Source: Saprospiraceae bacterium | GTDB taxonomy: Bacteria; Bacteroidota; Bacteroidia; Chitinophagales; Saprospiraceae | Reading direction: 5' to 3' | NCBI GenBank assembly: GCA_020848995.1 | Contig: JADLHA010000032.1 | Span: forward strand, 1 to 64,000 | DNA length: 64,000 nt | Part shown: positions 17,679 to 26,044 of the stretch, one piece after another | Layout of the letters: the number at the start of each line of letters is the position of its first letter | Position numbering within the stretch: the stretch's first letter is position 1 | The notes under the pieces: generated by a model | What the model was told of the DNA's origin: nothing | What the model saw: only the letters and a program-made list of their open reading frames with translations | The model's database searches: none | Made by a program: the position numbers and the translations under genes

Positions 17679-18992
17679 TCATCGGCCCGGCCGCGCGTAC
17701 CATCCCAGGCAACCGGCAAACACCATCAAGGCAGCGGTGAGCAGCGTTCCCGAAGCAACGAGCGTGATAAACATCGGTTGCAAATCCTGCATCATTTCAG
17801 CAAACGAACGTTCGTTAGCATTAATTTGCCATTGTCCCCGCGCAATGCCTGCGGCGAGCAGGCTGATCCAGAAAAGAAGTAGCGATCCCTGCATCAGAAA
17901 AAAGGTCTTGCTCAGCAGGGGGAAGATCCTTTGAGGAATGTCCTTCTCCAAAAAGGTAAACATCGCTGCAAACAGGATCATCGTATTGATCCCGATCGTC
18001 GTTCCCATGGCGTGGGCTACCGTGACGTGGGTGCCGTGTGTATACAGATTGATGGCGGGTATCGACATCAGCAGCGCCTGGAACAAATTCAACAGCAGCC
18101 ATACTTCCGCTGCAATCATGAAACGGTAGGGAAAATAAAAAGAGTGCTTGCGATAGTCTGAAAGGGAAGACCTCCAGAGGTAAAGCATGCGAAGCAGGAT
18201 GAACCACTCGGTCATGCTGACGAGGTATCCGAAATACTTGACGTAGGCGTCTGTTGGAAGGGTATAAATGTGGTGACCCCAGTTGAACATCAGGTTGAAG
18301 AGGCCCAGAAAATACAGGAAAAACGCCATCCTGCTTTTTGCCAATTGGTCGTTTCCGGAAATGCGCACCATCAGGAAGATCGAGGTGCCGTAGAGCATTT
18401 GGTTCCACGCGCCGACCATGGAACCGTTGACTTTCCATTGGATGGTCAAATCGGTGATCAGTTCTGCCCGGAAATAGGGAAACAGCCAAAGGTAATTTTC
18501 GATAAAGGTGAACAGGAAAAACGCGATGCCCGTCATCCACATCCATTGGTACACCGGCCAGGAGCCGCGATTGCGCATGACGCGGGCAAAATGCACGAGC
18601 ATGATGAGCCACGACAGTGCGATGGGAAGGGCCACGACCGGTGGAAATTCCCAGTACTCTCTTCCTCCGAAGATGCCCAGGCTGTAACAGCCAAAAGCTC
18701 CAACCAGGGCAACGATCCAAAGCGCCCATTGCACCCGGATCAGGGTTCGCGAAAGGCTTCCCGGAAATTTGTGTTCGATGGCGCTGTAAACTGCCCCGGT
18801 TGCCCCGACGAAGATCCAGCAAAGGGCGGCTGTGGCATGCATCGGCCTCAGCCGGATAAACCCAAAAGACTGTTTTCCCCATTCGGGAAACAGGTAAGAA
18901 AAGGATGCGAGCAATCCGAATAATGCGGCGAGCACCAGCAGCACGAGTGCTGTGAGCAGGAAAGGTTTGGCAATGGGACGAGGATCATTCAT
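17679..18992 (-). CDS. NorB-like heme-copper oxidoreductase with altered active-site ligands
   Basis: A 437-residue protein with about 12 membrane helices, the size of cytochrome-c-dependent NorB, preceded by a norC-like gene. Aligned by eye with Pseudomonas NorB, H52 (low-spin heme), H240 and H241 (FeB), E262 and H327 (high-spin heme) are kept. The first FeB histidine (H207 in Pseudomonas) is N189, the two glutamates of the same loop (E211, E215) are V193 and N197, and the second low-spin heme ligand (H349) is M329. It is therefore a divergent family, not a canonical NO reductase. NO reduction, NO dismutation or another reaction are all possible. It ends the long minus-strand run. Confidence 0.82.
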   Translation of the reverse strand: MNDPRPIAKPFLLTALVLLVLAALFGLLASFSYLFPEWGKQSFGFIRLRPMHATAALCWIFVGATGAVYSAIEHKFPGSLSRTLIRVQWALWIVALVGAFGCYSLGIFGGREYWEFPPVVALPIALSWLIMLVHFARVMRNRGSWPVYQWMWMTGIAFFLFTFIENYLWLFPYFRAELITDLTIQWKVNGSMVGAWNQMLYGTSIFLMVRISGNDQLAKSRMAFFLYFLGLFNLMFNWGHHIYTLPTDAYVKYFGYLVSMTEWFILLRMLYLWRSSLSDYRKHSFYFPYRFMIAAEVWLLLNLFQALLMSIPAINLYTHGTHVTVAHAMGTTIGINTMILFAAMFTFLEKDIPQRIFPLLSKTFFLMQGSLLLFWISLLAAGIARGQWQINANERSFAEMMQDLQPMFITLVASGTLLTAALMVFAGCLGWYARPGR

Positions 18993-19395
18993 GGGCTTCG
19001 ATCATTCCGTCGGATTTGATGCGGAAATTTGCCGGGCTTGCCTTACCACTGCGATCCGCGGCACGCAGAAAGTCGACGAGCAACTCGAGTTCTTCCTCCG
19101 GTATGTCGAAGGCGGGCATCTGGCGGATGCCCGAGCGCACAAAGGCTTTCAGGTAGTTGGCATCTTTACCCGGTACAGACAGCAGGTTGGTAAGGTCGGG
19201 GCCCAGGTACCCCCCCAGCCCAAAGAGCTGATGGCAACTCTGGCAATTGTATTTCTGCCATACCAGCCTCCCCTGTGCAATGCGACCGGCTTCTGAAGCC
19301 GGAACCGGTTGCCGCAGGGGCCTTTGGTAGATGCTGATGGTATAGGCCATGAAGGCCATGCAAAGCAGCACAAAAGGCACCAGCGGGGTTTTCAT
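18985..19395 (-). CDS. NorC-like cytochrome c subunit
   Basis: A 136-residue protein with one N-terminal membrane anchor (residues 5-22) and a heme site at C51-C54-H55. The following LFGLGGYLGPDLTN is the hallmark of NorC, and M93 in RQMPAF is the expected axial methionine. It would carry electrons from periplasmic donors into the adjacent NorB-like subunit; the reading frames overlap by eight bases. It starts one base after the stop of the ADP-forming acyl-CoA synthetase gene, so it may be cotranscribed with the aromatic-amino-acid genes upstream. Confidence 0.9.
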   Translation of the reverse strand: MKTPLVPFVLLCMAFMAYTISIYQRPLRQPVPASEAGRIAQGRLVWQKYNCQSCHQLFGLGGYLGPDLTNLLSVPGKDANYLKAFVRSGIRQMPAFDIPEEELELLVDFLRAADRSGKASPANFRIKSDGMIEAHE

Positions 19396-21447
19396 TTACT
19401 TTTCGATGCGTATGCGGGCATCCACAGCGACCAATTCGCCGGGGCAGCCCTTAAAAGGGTTGATGTCGAGCTCGGCAATTTCCGGAGCCAGGTGGACGAG
19501 GGAGGCGACGCGCACTACGGCATCGACGAAGAGGTCTTCGTTGACACCCGGGCGGTTGCGGTAACCGCGGATGATCTTGTATGCTTTGAGCGACCTGACC
19601 ATGTTGCGCGCTTCTGCTTCGTTGAGTGGGGCGAGGCCGTTGGCCACATCGTTGAGGACCTCGAGAAAAATTCCCCCGAGGCCGCACAAAACCAGGTGGC
19701 CAAATTGTCCCTGCCTTATTGCGCCGCAATATAGTTCTTCTCCGAATTTCATTTCCTGGATCTGGACGGCTTTTGCGTCGGGGATCTTGATCAGTCGCCT
19801 GTATTCTTCTAAAACCTGCTCCCTGTTGTTCAGGTTTAAAGCCACTCCTCCCACGTCGGTTTTGTGAACCGGACCAACCGCCTTGAGGACGATTGGATAG
19901 TGCATGCTTCGCAATGCGGCTTCCAGAGAAGCCTGGTTGTTGCATACAAGCGTTTCGACCATGCGGATTCCCGCAGCTTGGAGCAATTGCCTCGTAAGCT
20001 GTGGATCGAGAAACCCGTCTTCTGCCTGGGAGATGATGCTCCGGATCGTAGCCGTCTCCATTGGAGCCAGGTGGGTCATTCCAAACGTGGGCTTTGGTCT
20101 GAAATGCACAAAGGGCAATGCCTTTCCGAGGACCACCTCGTCACTGAAGTTTACATGACCCTGCGCCAGAAATTCCTCGATCTCCCGGCGGGCGTTGATG
20201 AGCGACGGGAGTACCGGGTATATGGGCTTTTTGCAATGCGTCATTTTGTTGTGAATGACTTCGTACACATCCCGGACGCTTGCAAACAAACCGGGGCTCC
20301 CGAAAACGACGATCATACCGTCAATTCCGTCGCAACGTTCGCAGAAGTCGATGATGTCTGCCAGGTGGGAGGCCGTGCCCGTTGCCAGAAAATCAATGGG
20401 ATTGGCGACCGACGAACCGGGATTGAGTCGGTTGAGCAGGTCAGCCGAAACTTCGGGGGGAATGCGCGGCACTTGCAGGCCTCCCGACGTAAGCGCGTCG
20501 GTCAGCATCACGGCGGAGCCACCGGCGTGGGTGATCATCGCCAGTCTGTCGCCAGGCAGCTCTTTGCTTTGAAAGATGCATCCTGCCGTGATGAGCTCGT
20601 CGCGTCCGCTGCAGTACACGATGCCCGATTTTTTAAACAGGGCGCGTACGACGTTATCGGCCGTAGCCAGGGCCCCCGTATGCGATGATGCTGCACGGCC
20701 ACCCGCTTCAGAATAACCGGATTTGATGGCGGCGATCTTGCATCCCTTGCGGATGAGGGATGCCGCATGCTTCATAAATTTAAAGGGGTTGCAAATGTCT
20801 TCGAGGTACAGCAGTTTTACGCGGGCCTGGTCTTCCGTGAACTGCTCGTCCATGTACTCAAGCAGGTCCTCGACCCCTGTTTGTGCGGCATTGCCAATCG
20901 AATACACGTTCGAAAAGCGCAAACCGCGCTGAATGCCAGCCTCCATAATAAAGATGGCTGTTGCACCGGAACTGGAGATCAGCTCGCATCCGCCCGGGTC
21001 GTAATCCGGAACGGGTTCTGTAAATACCCCTTTGTAGGTGGCATGAATTACGCCGATGCAATTGGGGCCGATGAGGCTTGCACCCGCAGCATCGATCATT
21101 TTAACGAGCGTCTCCTCCGCCGCCTGGCCTTCTGGTCCGGCTTCGCCGAATCCCGCAGAAAACAGAATAAATGCCCTCGTTCCCTTTTCCAACAGGATCC
21201 CCACCACATCAATGCAGTCTTTGGCAGGAATGGAGATGATGGCGAGGTCAACCGGTGGCATCTTTGCGATGTCTGCGCAATAGATGGTTCCTTCGACGTG
21301 AACGGGTTTTTTGTTGACTGCATAAATGGGCCCGGCAAATCTCCCTCGGAGGAGGTTGGTAAGCACCTTGCCTCCTGGCTTGGTCGGATTTTCGGATGCT
21401 CCGACCACTGCTATGCTCGACGGCTGGAAGAGCTGCTGTGCGATCAT
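19396..21447 (-). CDS. ADP-forming acyl-CoA synthetase (alpha-beta fusion)
   Basis: A 683-residue NDP-forming acyl-CoA synthetase. It has a CoA-binding Rossmann domain (about 1-125, IAVVGASENPTKPGGKVLTNL), succinyl-CoA-ligase-like domains with the GPNCIGVI motif near 125-135 (about 140-440), and an ATP-grasp beta region in the C-terminal 220 residues (IVLKAVGPVHKTDVGGVALNL). It makes ATP from acyl-CoA or activates acids reversibly. Relatives in archaea accept arylacetates. It overlaps the tyrosine phenol-lyase gene by ATGA, so a product of aromatic amino-acid breakdown is a likely substrate, but acetate or propionate cannot be excluded. Confidence 0.9.
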   Translation of the reverse strand: MIAQQLFQPSSIAVVGASENPTKPGGKVLTNLLRGRFAGPIYAVNKKPVHVEGTIYCADIAKMPPVDLAIISIPAKDCIDVVGILLEKGTRAFILFSAGFGEAGPEGQAAEETLVKMIDAAGASLIGPNCIGVIHATYKGVFTEPVPDYDPGGCELISSSGATAIFIMEAGIQRGLRFSNVYSIGNAAQTGVEDLLEYMDEQFTEDQARVKLLYLEDICNPFKFMKHAASLIRKGCKIAAIKSGYSEAGGRAASSHTGALATADNVVRALFKKSGIVYCSGRDELITAGCIFQSKELPGDRLAMITHAGGSAVMLTDALTSGGLQVPRIPPEVSADLLNRLNPGSSVANPIDFLATGTASHLADIIDFCERCDGIDGMIVVFGSPGLFASVRDVYEVIHNKMTHCKKPIYPVLPSLINARREIEEFLAQGHVNFSDEVVLGKALPFVHFRPKPTFGMTHLAPMETATIRSIISQAEDGFLDPQLTRQLLQAAGIRMVETLVCNNQASLEAALRSMHYPIVLKAVGPVHKTDVGGVALNLNNREQVLEEYRRLIKIPDAKAVQIQEMKFGEELYCGAIRQGQFGHLVLCGLGGIFLEVLNDVANGLAPLNEAEARNMVRSLKAYKIIRGYRNRPGVNEDLFVDAVVRVASLVHLAPEIAELDINPFKGCPGELVAVDARIRIEK

Positions 21448-22826
21448 GCTTTTTCAAACCGCGCCTGAAAGAAGCGCAGGTATTTGGGCTCGTACACCAT
21501 TCGGAGTCCGCGAATGCGCATGCGCCGTTCGTAAACGGCGGCGGTGGATTCTGCAACGACGTCCATATGTGCCTGGGTGTAGACCCTTCGCGGAAGGGTG
21601 AACCGCACGAGTTCCAGTTTGGGGAAGTAGTTCTCGCCATTTGGTTTGCGTCCGGCAGAAACGACTCCGCGCTCCATGGTGCGCACTCCTGAATCGACAT
21701 AGATCTCCGCCGCCAGGGCCTGTGCTGGAAAATGATCTTGAGGGATGTGTGGCAGGAAGGATTTTGCATCGACGAAAATGCCGTGACCCCCGATGGGCAC
21801 TACGATGGGAATGCCGTATGACTGCATTTTCTCCCCGAGGTAGACAACCTGGCCGATGCGTGCAGCCTGGTGGTTGTCGTCGAGGCTCTCCTGTATCCCC
21901 ACGGCCATGGCTTCCATGTCGCGTCCGGCCAAACCACCGTACGTGTGGAGACCCTCATATACCACGACGAGGTTGCGTGCCTCCTCAAATACCTCCGGGT
22001 CGTTTGTAGCCATAAATCCTCCGATGTTGACCAGTGCATCTTTTTTGGCACTCATGGTAGCGCCATCGGTGTAGGAACAGATCTCGCGGACGATCTCGCG
22101 AACGCTTTTCTTTGCGTAGGCCTTTTCCCGCTGTTGGATGAAGTATGCATTTTCCGCCACCCGCGTCATATCGTGGATGATGGGAATGCCGTGACGCGAG
22201 GTGAGCTTGCGCAAGGCTTTCAGGTTTTCCATGCTGAAAGGTTGCCCTCCTGCCATGTTGACGTTTGAGGCCAGGGTGACGTAGGCAATTTTATCTGCAC
22301 CCTGCTTGCGAATGAGGTCTTCGAGCTTCTGCAGGTCTACGTTTCCTTTGAAGGGGTGCAAACTCGTCGGATCGTGCGCCTCGTCAATGATGACGTCGAC
22401 AAATTTTCCTCCAGCGAGTTCCTGGTGTACGCGCGTAGTGGTGAAATACATGTTTCCGGGAACGTACTGACCCTTTTTGATCATGATCTGCGAAAGGATA
22501 TTCTCCGCACCCCGACCCTGGTGGGTTGGGATGATGTATTTATAACCGTAGTACTTGTGAATGGCCGCTTCGAGTTTGTAATAGCTTTTGCTGCCGGCAT
22601 ACGCTTCGTCGCCGAGCATAAAAGCACTCCATTGCTGGTCGCTCATGCTGTTGGTTCCGCTATCGGTCAGCAAGTCGATGTAAACGTCGTCGGAAGGCAG
22701 CAGGAAGGTGTTGTATCCCGCCTTTTGAATGGCGCGCTGGCGCTGCTGCCGCGTCGTAGTTTTGAGCAGCTCGACCATTTTCATTTTGTAGGGCTCCGCC
22801 CAGGATCTTCTCTTTTTCGATATCAT
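21444..22826 (-). CDS. tpl: tyrosine phenol-lyase
   Basis: A PLP enzyme of 460 residues from the ATG at 22826, cleaving tyrosine to phenol, pyruvate and ammonia. It follows the tyrosine phenol-lyase sequence closely: NTFLLPSDDVYIDLLTDSGTN, THQGRGAENILSQ, GNMYFTTTR, and the PLP lysine K262 in SAKKDALVNIGG. The segment GVRTMERG carries the arginine (R381 in Citrobacter) that selects tyrosine; tryptophanases have a VE-G sequence there. A longer upstream reading frame lacks family similarity and overlaps tnaA. It lies 13 bases after tryptophanase. No phenol-consuming enzyme is encoded nearby. Confidence 0.93.
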   Translation of the reverse strand: MISKKRRSWAEPYKMKMVELLKTTTRQQRQRAIQKAGYNTFLLPSDDVYIDLLTDSGTNSMSDQQWSAFMLGDEAYAGSKSYYKLEAAIHKYYGYKYIIPTHQGRGAENILSQIMIKKGQYVPGNMYFTTTRVHQELAGGKFVDVIIDEAHDPTSLHPFKGNVDLQKLEDLIRKQGADKIAYVTLASNVNMAGGQPFSMENLKALRKLTSRHGIPIIHDMTRVAENAYFIQQREKAYAKKSVREIVREICSYTDGATMSAKKDALVNIGGFMATNDPEVFEEARNLVVVYEGLHTYGGLAGRDMEAMAVGIQESLDDNHQAARIGQVVYLGEKMQSYGIPIVVPIGGHGIFVDAKSFLPHIPQDHFPAQALAAEIYVDSGVRTMERGVVSAGRKPNGENYFPKLELVRFTLPRRVYTQAHMDVVAESTAAVYERRMRIRGLRMVYEPKYLRFFQARFEKA

Positions 22827-22839
22827 AATTGAGCTTAAG

Positions 22840-24228
22840 TTATTCGACAATGGGTTCGAAGTGAGCAGTAAAATGCCTGAGGAAAGGGGGTTCGTAAACG
22901 ATCCGGAATCCTCGTTTTGGGGAAGGCGCCCGCAGCATGTGTTCAAACACCTCCAGCACAAAATCGATATGACTTTGCGTATAAACGCGCCGTGGAATGG
23001 CCAGGCGTACGAGTTCCTGACGGGCGGGGATGAGCGCACCAGCGGCATCGTATTTGCCGAACATCACGCTGCCAACTTCCACGCTCCGGATACCTCCCCT
23101 TTCGTAGAGCTGGGTGGCGAGTACCAATCCGGGATACTCGTGCACCGGTACTTCCGGGAAGAGGTGGTGAGCGTCGATGTACACTGCATGTCCTCCGATG
23201 GGCCAGATCACGGGGACGCCACGGGTGCGGAGTCCTTCGCCAAGATATGCCGTGCTGCGGATGCGATAATGCAAGTAATCGGGATCGAACACTTCGCGCA
23301 GCCCGACTGCAATTGCCTCCATGTCCCTACCCGACAATCCGCCATAGGTAGTGTAGCCTTCTGAGATGATCAACTGGTTGATGCATTTCCTGCTGAGGTC
23401 TTCGTCCCGCAGGCAAAGGAGTCCACCCATATTGACCATTCCATCCTTTTTTGCACTCATGACAAAAGCGTCACCGAGGGCGAGCATTTCCTGGGCAATG
23501 CCTCTGTAATCGCGCGACTCAAAACCCTCTTCGCGGTGTCTGACGAAATAGCTGTTTTCGGCAATGCGGCACCCATCGATCACCAACATGATGTCATAGC
23601 GGTCGCACAGCGCGCGCAGCCCGCGTGCGTTGGCCATGCTGACGGGTTGACCTCCCGACGAGTTGTTCGTTACCGTAAGAACGCATGCCGCGATGCGCTG
23701 TGGACCTTTCTCGAGTATGGTCTTCTCCGCCAGGTCAAGGTCGATGTTGCCTTTAAAGGGAAGGTCGGCCGTGTGGTCGAATGCCTCAGCTGGCATGAGG
23801 TCCAGGGCTTCCGCACCTGTAAACTCGATGTTCGCCCGGGTGGTGTCGAAATGGGTGTTGCTGATGAAAACCTTATCCGGCCCTCCGATCAACCCATAGA
23901 GAATGCGTTCGGCGGCGCGCCCCTGATGGGTTGGTAGCACATGTGGCATTCCGGTAAGGTCGCGGACCTCCCGCTCGAGTGCCTGCCAGCTTCTCGCTCC
24001 CGCATAGCTCTCGTCGCCCATCATCATTCCTGCCCATTGTGCCTGGCTCATCGCGCCGGTTCCGCTGTCGGTGAGCAAGTCGATGAATACGTCGTTCGAA
24101 CTCAACAGAAACGGGTTGTAGCCTGCACGTGCCAGCGCTTCCTTGCGGTATTCGCCCGTGGTCATCCGTATGGGCTCCACCATTTTAATGCGAAAGGGCT
24201 CGGCCAGGGTTTTCATGATTTCATCCAT
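22840..24228 (-). CDS. tnaA: tryptophanase
   Basis: A 462-residue PLP enzyme cleaving tryptophan to indole, pyruvate and ammonia. It is a paralogue of the next gene. The PLP lysine is in SAKKDGMVNMGG, and the substrate loop reads GIRSVEVGS, as in tryptophanases rather than tyrosine phenol-lyase. THQGRAAE and RRVYTQSHIDFV are also of the tryptophanase type. The leader of about 140 bases downstream of the -7 box at 24371-24378 contains no ATG, so there is no ordinary TnaC-type leader peptide. Its role here could be amino-acid fermentation or indole signalling. Confidence 0.92.
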   Translation of the reverse strand: MDEIMKTLAEPFRIKMVEPIRMTTGEYRKEALARAGYNPFLLSSNDVFIDLLTDSGTGAMSQAQWAGMMMGDESYAGARSWQALEREVRDLTGMPHVLPTHQGRAAERILYGLIGGPDKVFISNTHFDTTRANIEFTGAEALDLMPAEAFDHTADLPFKGNIDLDLAEKTILEKGPQRIAACVLTVTNNSSGGQPVSMANARGLRALCDRYDIMLVIDGCRIAENSYFVRHREEGFESRDYRGIAQEMLALGDAFVMSAKKDGMVNMGGLLCLRDEDLSRKCINQLIISEGYTTYGGLSGRDMEAIAVGLREVFDPDYLHYRIRSTAYLGEGLRTRGVPVIWPIGGHAVYIDAHHLFPEVPVHEYPGLVLATQLYERGGIRSVEVGSVMFGKYDAAGALIPARQELVRLAIPRRVYTQSHIDFVLEVFEHMLRAPSPKRGFRIVYEPPFLRHFTAHFEPIVE

Positions 24229-24370
24229 CGTCGCTTGGGTTTTTTGCTTTTGGGCGGTTTTTTTCGAAAACTAAAAATGCACTGGTCTAGATCGCCCTCC
24301 CGGCAGTGACGCAACGCACTTCTGGCCAGGGCTTTAGGCTTGCCCCGACGCTGCCTCGCCCCTGGCGGCG

Positions 24371-24378
24371 CAAAAGTA
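24371..24378 (-). promoter_or_regulatory. -7 box upstream of tnaA-tpl
   Basis: The complement reads TACTTTTG, an exact match to TAnnTTTG. It would start transcription near 24364 and give tnaA a leader of about 136 bases with several GC-rich inverted segments. No clear -33 element is seen. It lies in the 198-base gap between tnaA and the hemerythrin gene, the largest gap within 19.4-34 kb. Confidence 0.4.
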
Positions 24379-24426
24379 GTCAGATTTCATGAAATGCCCT
24401 TGCTGCGCCCCGCTCCTTTCAACGGA

Positions 24427-24966
24427 TTAACCGGGAATGCTGCCTTCCAGTTCCTTCAACCCGGAAACGAGTTGTTCCTTTTGAGTGCGACCCAGTTCGG
24501 CATCGACGTCTTCAAACAAAAAGTACATGCGCTCCAGTTCATCGCTGCTGAACAGGTTTTCTGCCATAATGAACAGCTCGTCGTTTTCGATGGCGATGTG
24601 ATCAAGCAATTGCTCCATATATTTTTCAAGCAAGTCCTGTGCTCCCCTGAAATCTCCTGCTCCGGCGGCCACTCGGATGTCCTGAACGAATTCCCGGAAC
24701 GTTTCATGGTGCTCTTCGAGTTCCTGCAGGATGTCGTCGAGCATAAACCCGGGATGGTCGCGCATCTGAGGAAACAGGACCTGTTCCTCTTTGTGGTGAT
24801 GAAATCCGTCGCTGTAGCGAACAAAAAAATCGAGCAGCCTGTCGAGTGTTTCCCGGTAAGCATCCGGGTCAGATTCCCATAACTTGTTTAACTTACGAAC
24901 GATCGTTTGTGCACTTGCAATGAACTCGTGTTCATCCATCAGGGTCTTTACCGGGTTGTGGCTCAT
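24427..24966 (-). CDS. hemerythrin-like di-iron protein
   Basis: A 179-residue all-helical protein of the hemerythrin HHE family. The pattern starts with MDEHEFI (residues 11-17), then GFHHHKEEQVLFPQM, LEEHHETF and LLDHIAIENDELF, supplying the histidines and acidic residues of a non-heme di-iron site. Such proteins bind O2 or NO, or repair damaged iron centres. It follows korB by 34 bases. Beside oxygen-sensitive 2-oxoacid oxidoreductase and benzoyl-CoA reductase, a protective role against O2 or NO is a reasonable guess. Confidence 0.85.
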   Translation of the reverse strand: MSHNPVKTLMDEHEFIASAQTIVRKLNKLWESDPDAYRETLDRLLDFFVRYSDGFHHHKEEQVLFPQMRDHPGFMLDDILQELEEHHETFREFVQDIRVAAGAGDFRGAQDLLEKYMEQLLDHIAIENDELFIMAENLFSSDELERMYFLFEDVDAELGRTQKEQLVSGLKELEGSIPG

Positions 24967-25000
24967 GACAGAAGATAAGGGATATTAGGAAAAATGGCGA

Positions 25001-26044
25001 TCACTGAATGTTCCATGTTTTGCTTCCCGACAGGATCTGGTCGAGATTCATTTTGGCCTTGCGGCTGCGAACGGCTTCAATTTGTGCGTGGAGCATTGCC
25101 TCGTAGGTTTCTCCCTCCTGAGCGAAGATGATCCCAAACGGACGTGGAAAGGGACGCCCATCCTGCACCATGCGTGAAAACATTCCGAGGATTACGGCTT
25201 TCACGCGATCGGTTTCATCGTGGATCCACAGGTCGTCTTCGCTGAATTGCGGATCTCCGAGCAGGGCAATGCGCGGCCGCCCATTTTGGAAATAGATCCC
25301 CATCTGCTGAGCGTCTCCAAATACGAGGGGTTTACCGTGTTCGAGCAGGATGACCTGTTCTTTTTTGGCGTGTTTGTCAGAAAACGACTCAAAGGCGCCG
25401 TCGTTGAAAATAGGGCAATTCTGATAAATCTCGACAAACGAAGTTCCCCTGAAACCATGAGCGCGCAACAGAACATCGCGCATGTGCTTTGGGTCGGAGT
25501 CGATGGTCCTCGCAACAAATCTGGCCTGGGCACCCAGCGCCAGCGCAACGGGATCAAAGGGCTCTTCCACCGATCCAAAAGGCGTGGTCTTTGTCACTTT
25601 GCCCTTTTCGGAAGTCGGCGAATACTGACCTTTGGTCAAGGAATAGATCTGGTTGTTGAACATCAACATGTTGATGTCAAAATTCTTCCGGATGGTATGG
25701 ATGAAATGATTCCCCCCGATCGACAGCGAATCGCCGTCTCCCGAGATCACCCACACGCTCAATTCCGGATTGGCCATTTTTACTCCGGAGGCAATCGACA
25801 ATGCCCGGCCGTGGATGCCATGCAGACCGTACGAATCCATGTAGTAGGTAAAACGCGAAGAACATCCGATTCCAGAAATGAAAACGAAATCTTCCTTGGC
25901 CACACCCAGGTCGGGAAAAATGGTCTGCACCTGTTTGAGGATCGAATAATCGCCGCAGCCACGACACCACTTGACTTCCTGCGAGGAAGCGAAGTCTTTC
26001 GGACTGAGTTTACCTGCCGGTTCTGTGAAAGCGAGTTGCATCAT
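25001..26044 (-). CDS. korB: 2-oxoacid:ferredoxin oxidoreductase beta subunit
   Basis: A 347-residue TPP-binding subunit. Visible features are KWCRGCGDYSIL near residue 25-37, the TPP signature GDGDSLSIGGNH and the later NNQIYSLTKGQYSPTS, typical of KorB/OorB. With KorA it oxidises a 2-oxoacid, probably 2-oxoglutarate, to its acyl-CoA and CO2 while reducing ferredoxin. In Thauera aromatica korAB sit in the benzoyl-CoA gene cluster and supply Bcr with reduced ferredoxin; the same role is likely here. It overlaps korA by ATGA. Confidence 0.92.
   Translation of the reverse strand: MMQLAFTEPAGKLSPKDFASSQEVKWCRGCGDYSILKQVQTIFPDLGVAKEDFVFISGIGCSSRFTYYMDSYGLHGIHGRALSIASGVKMANPELSVWVISGDGDSLSIGGNHFIHTIRKNFDINMLMFNNQIYSLTKGQYSPTSEKGKVTKTTPFGSVEEPFDPVALALGAQARFVARTIDSDPKHMRDVLLRAHGFRGTSFVEIYQNCPIFNDGAFESFSDKHAKKEQVILLEHGKPLVFGDAQQMGIYFQNGRPRIALLGDPQFSEDDLWIHDETDRVKAVILGMFSRMVQDGRPFPRPFGIIFAQEGETYEAMLHAQIEAVRSRKAKMNLDQILSGSKTWNIQ

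Noticed and set aside
17679-18992. Annotation of the NorB-like gene as a cbb3 oxidase subunit I or as canonical norB
   Set aside because: The NorC-type partner and helix pattern exclude cbb3 oxidase, and the missing FeB histidine and glutamates exclude calling it canonical NorB.
24229-24426. TnaC-type leader peptide for tryptophanase
   Set aside because: No ATG-initiated short frame with a critical tryptophan lies between the -7 box and tnaA.
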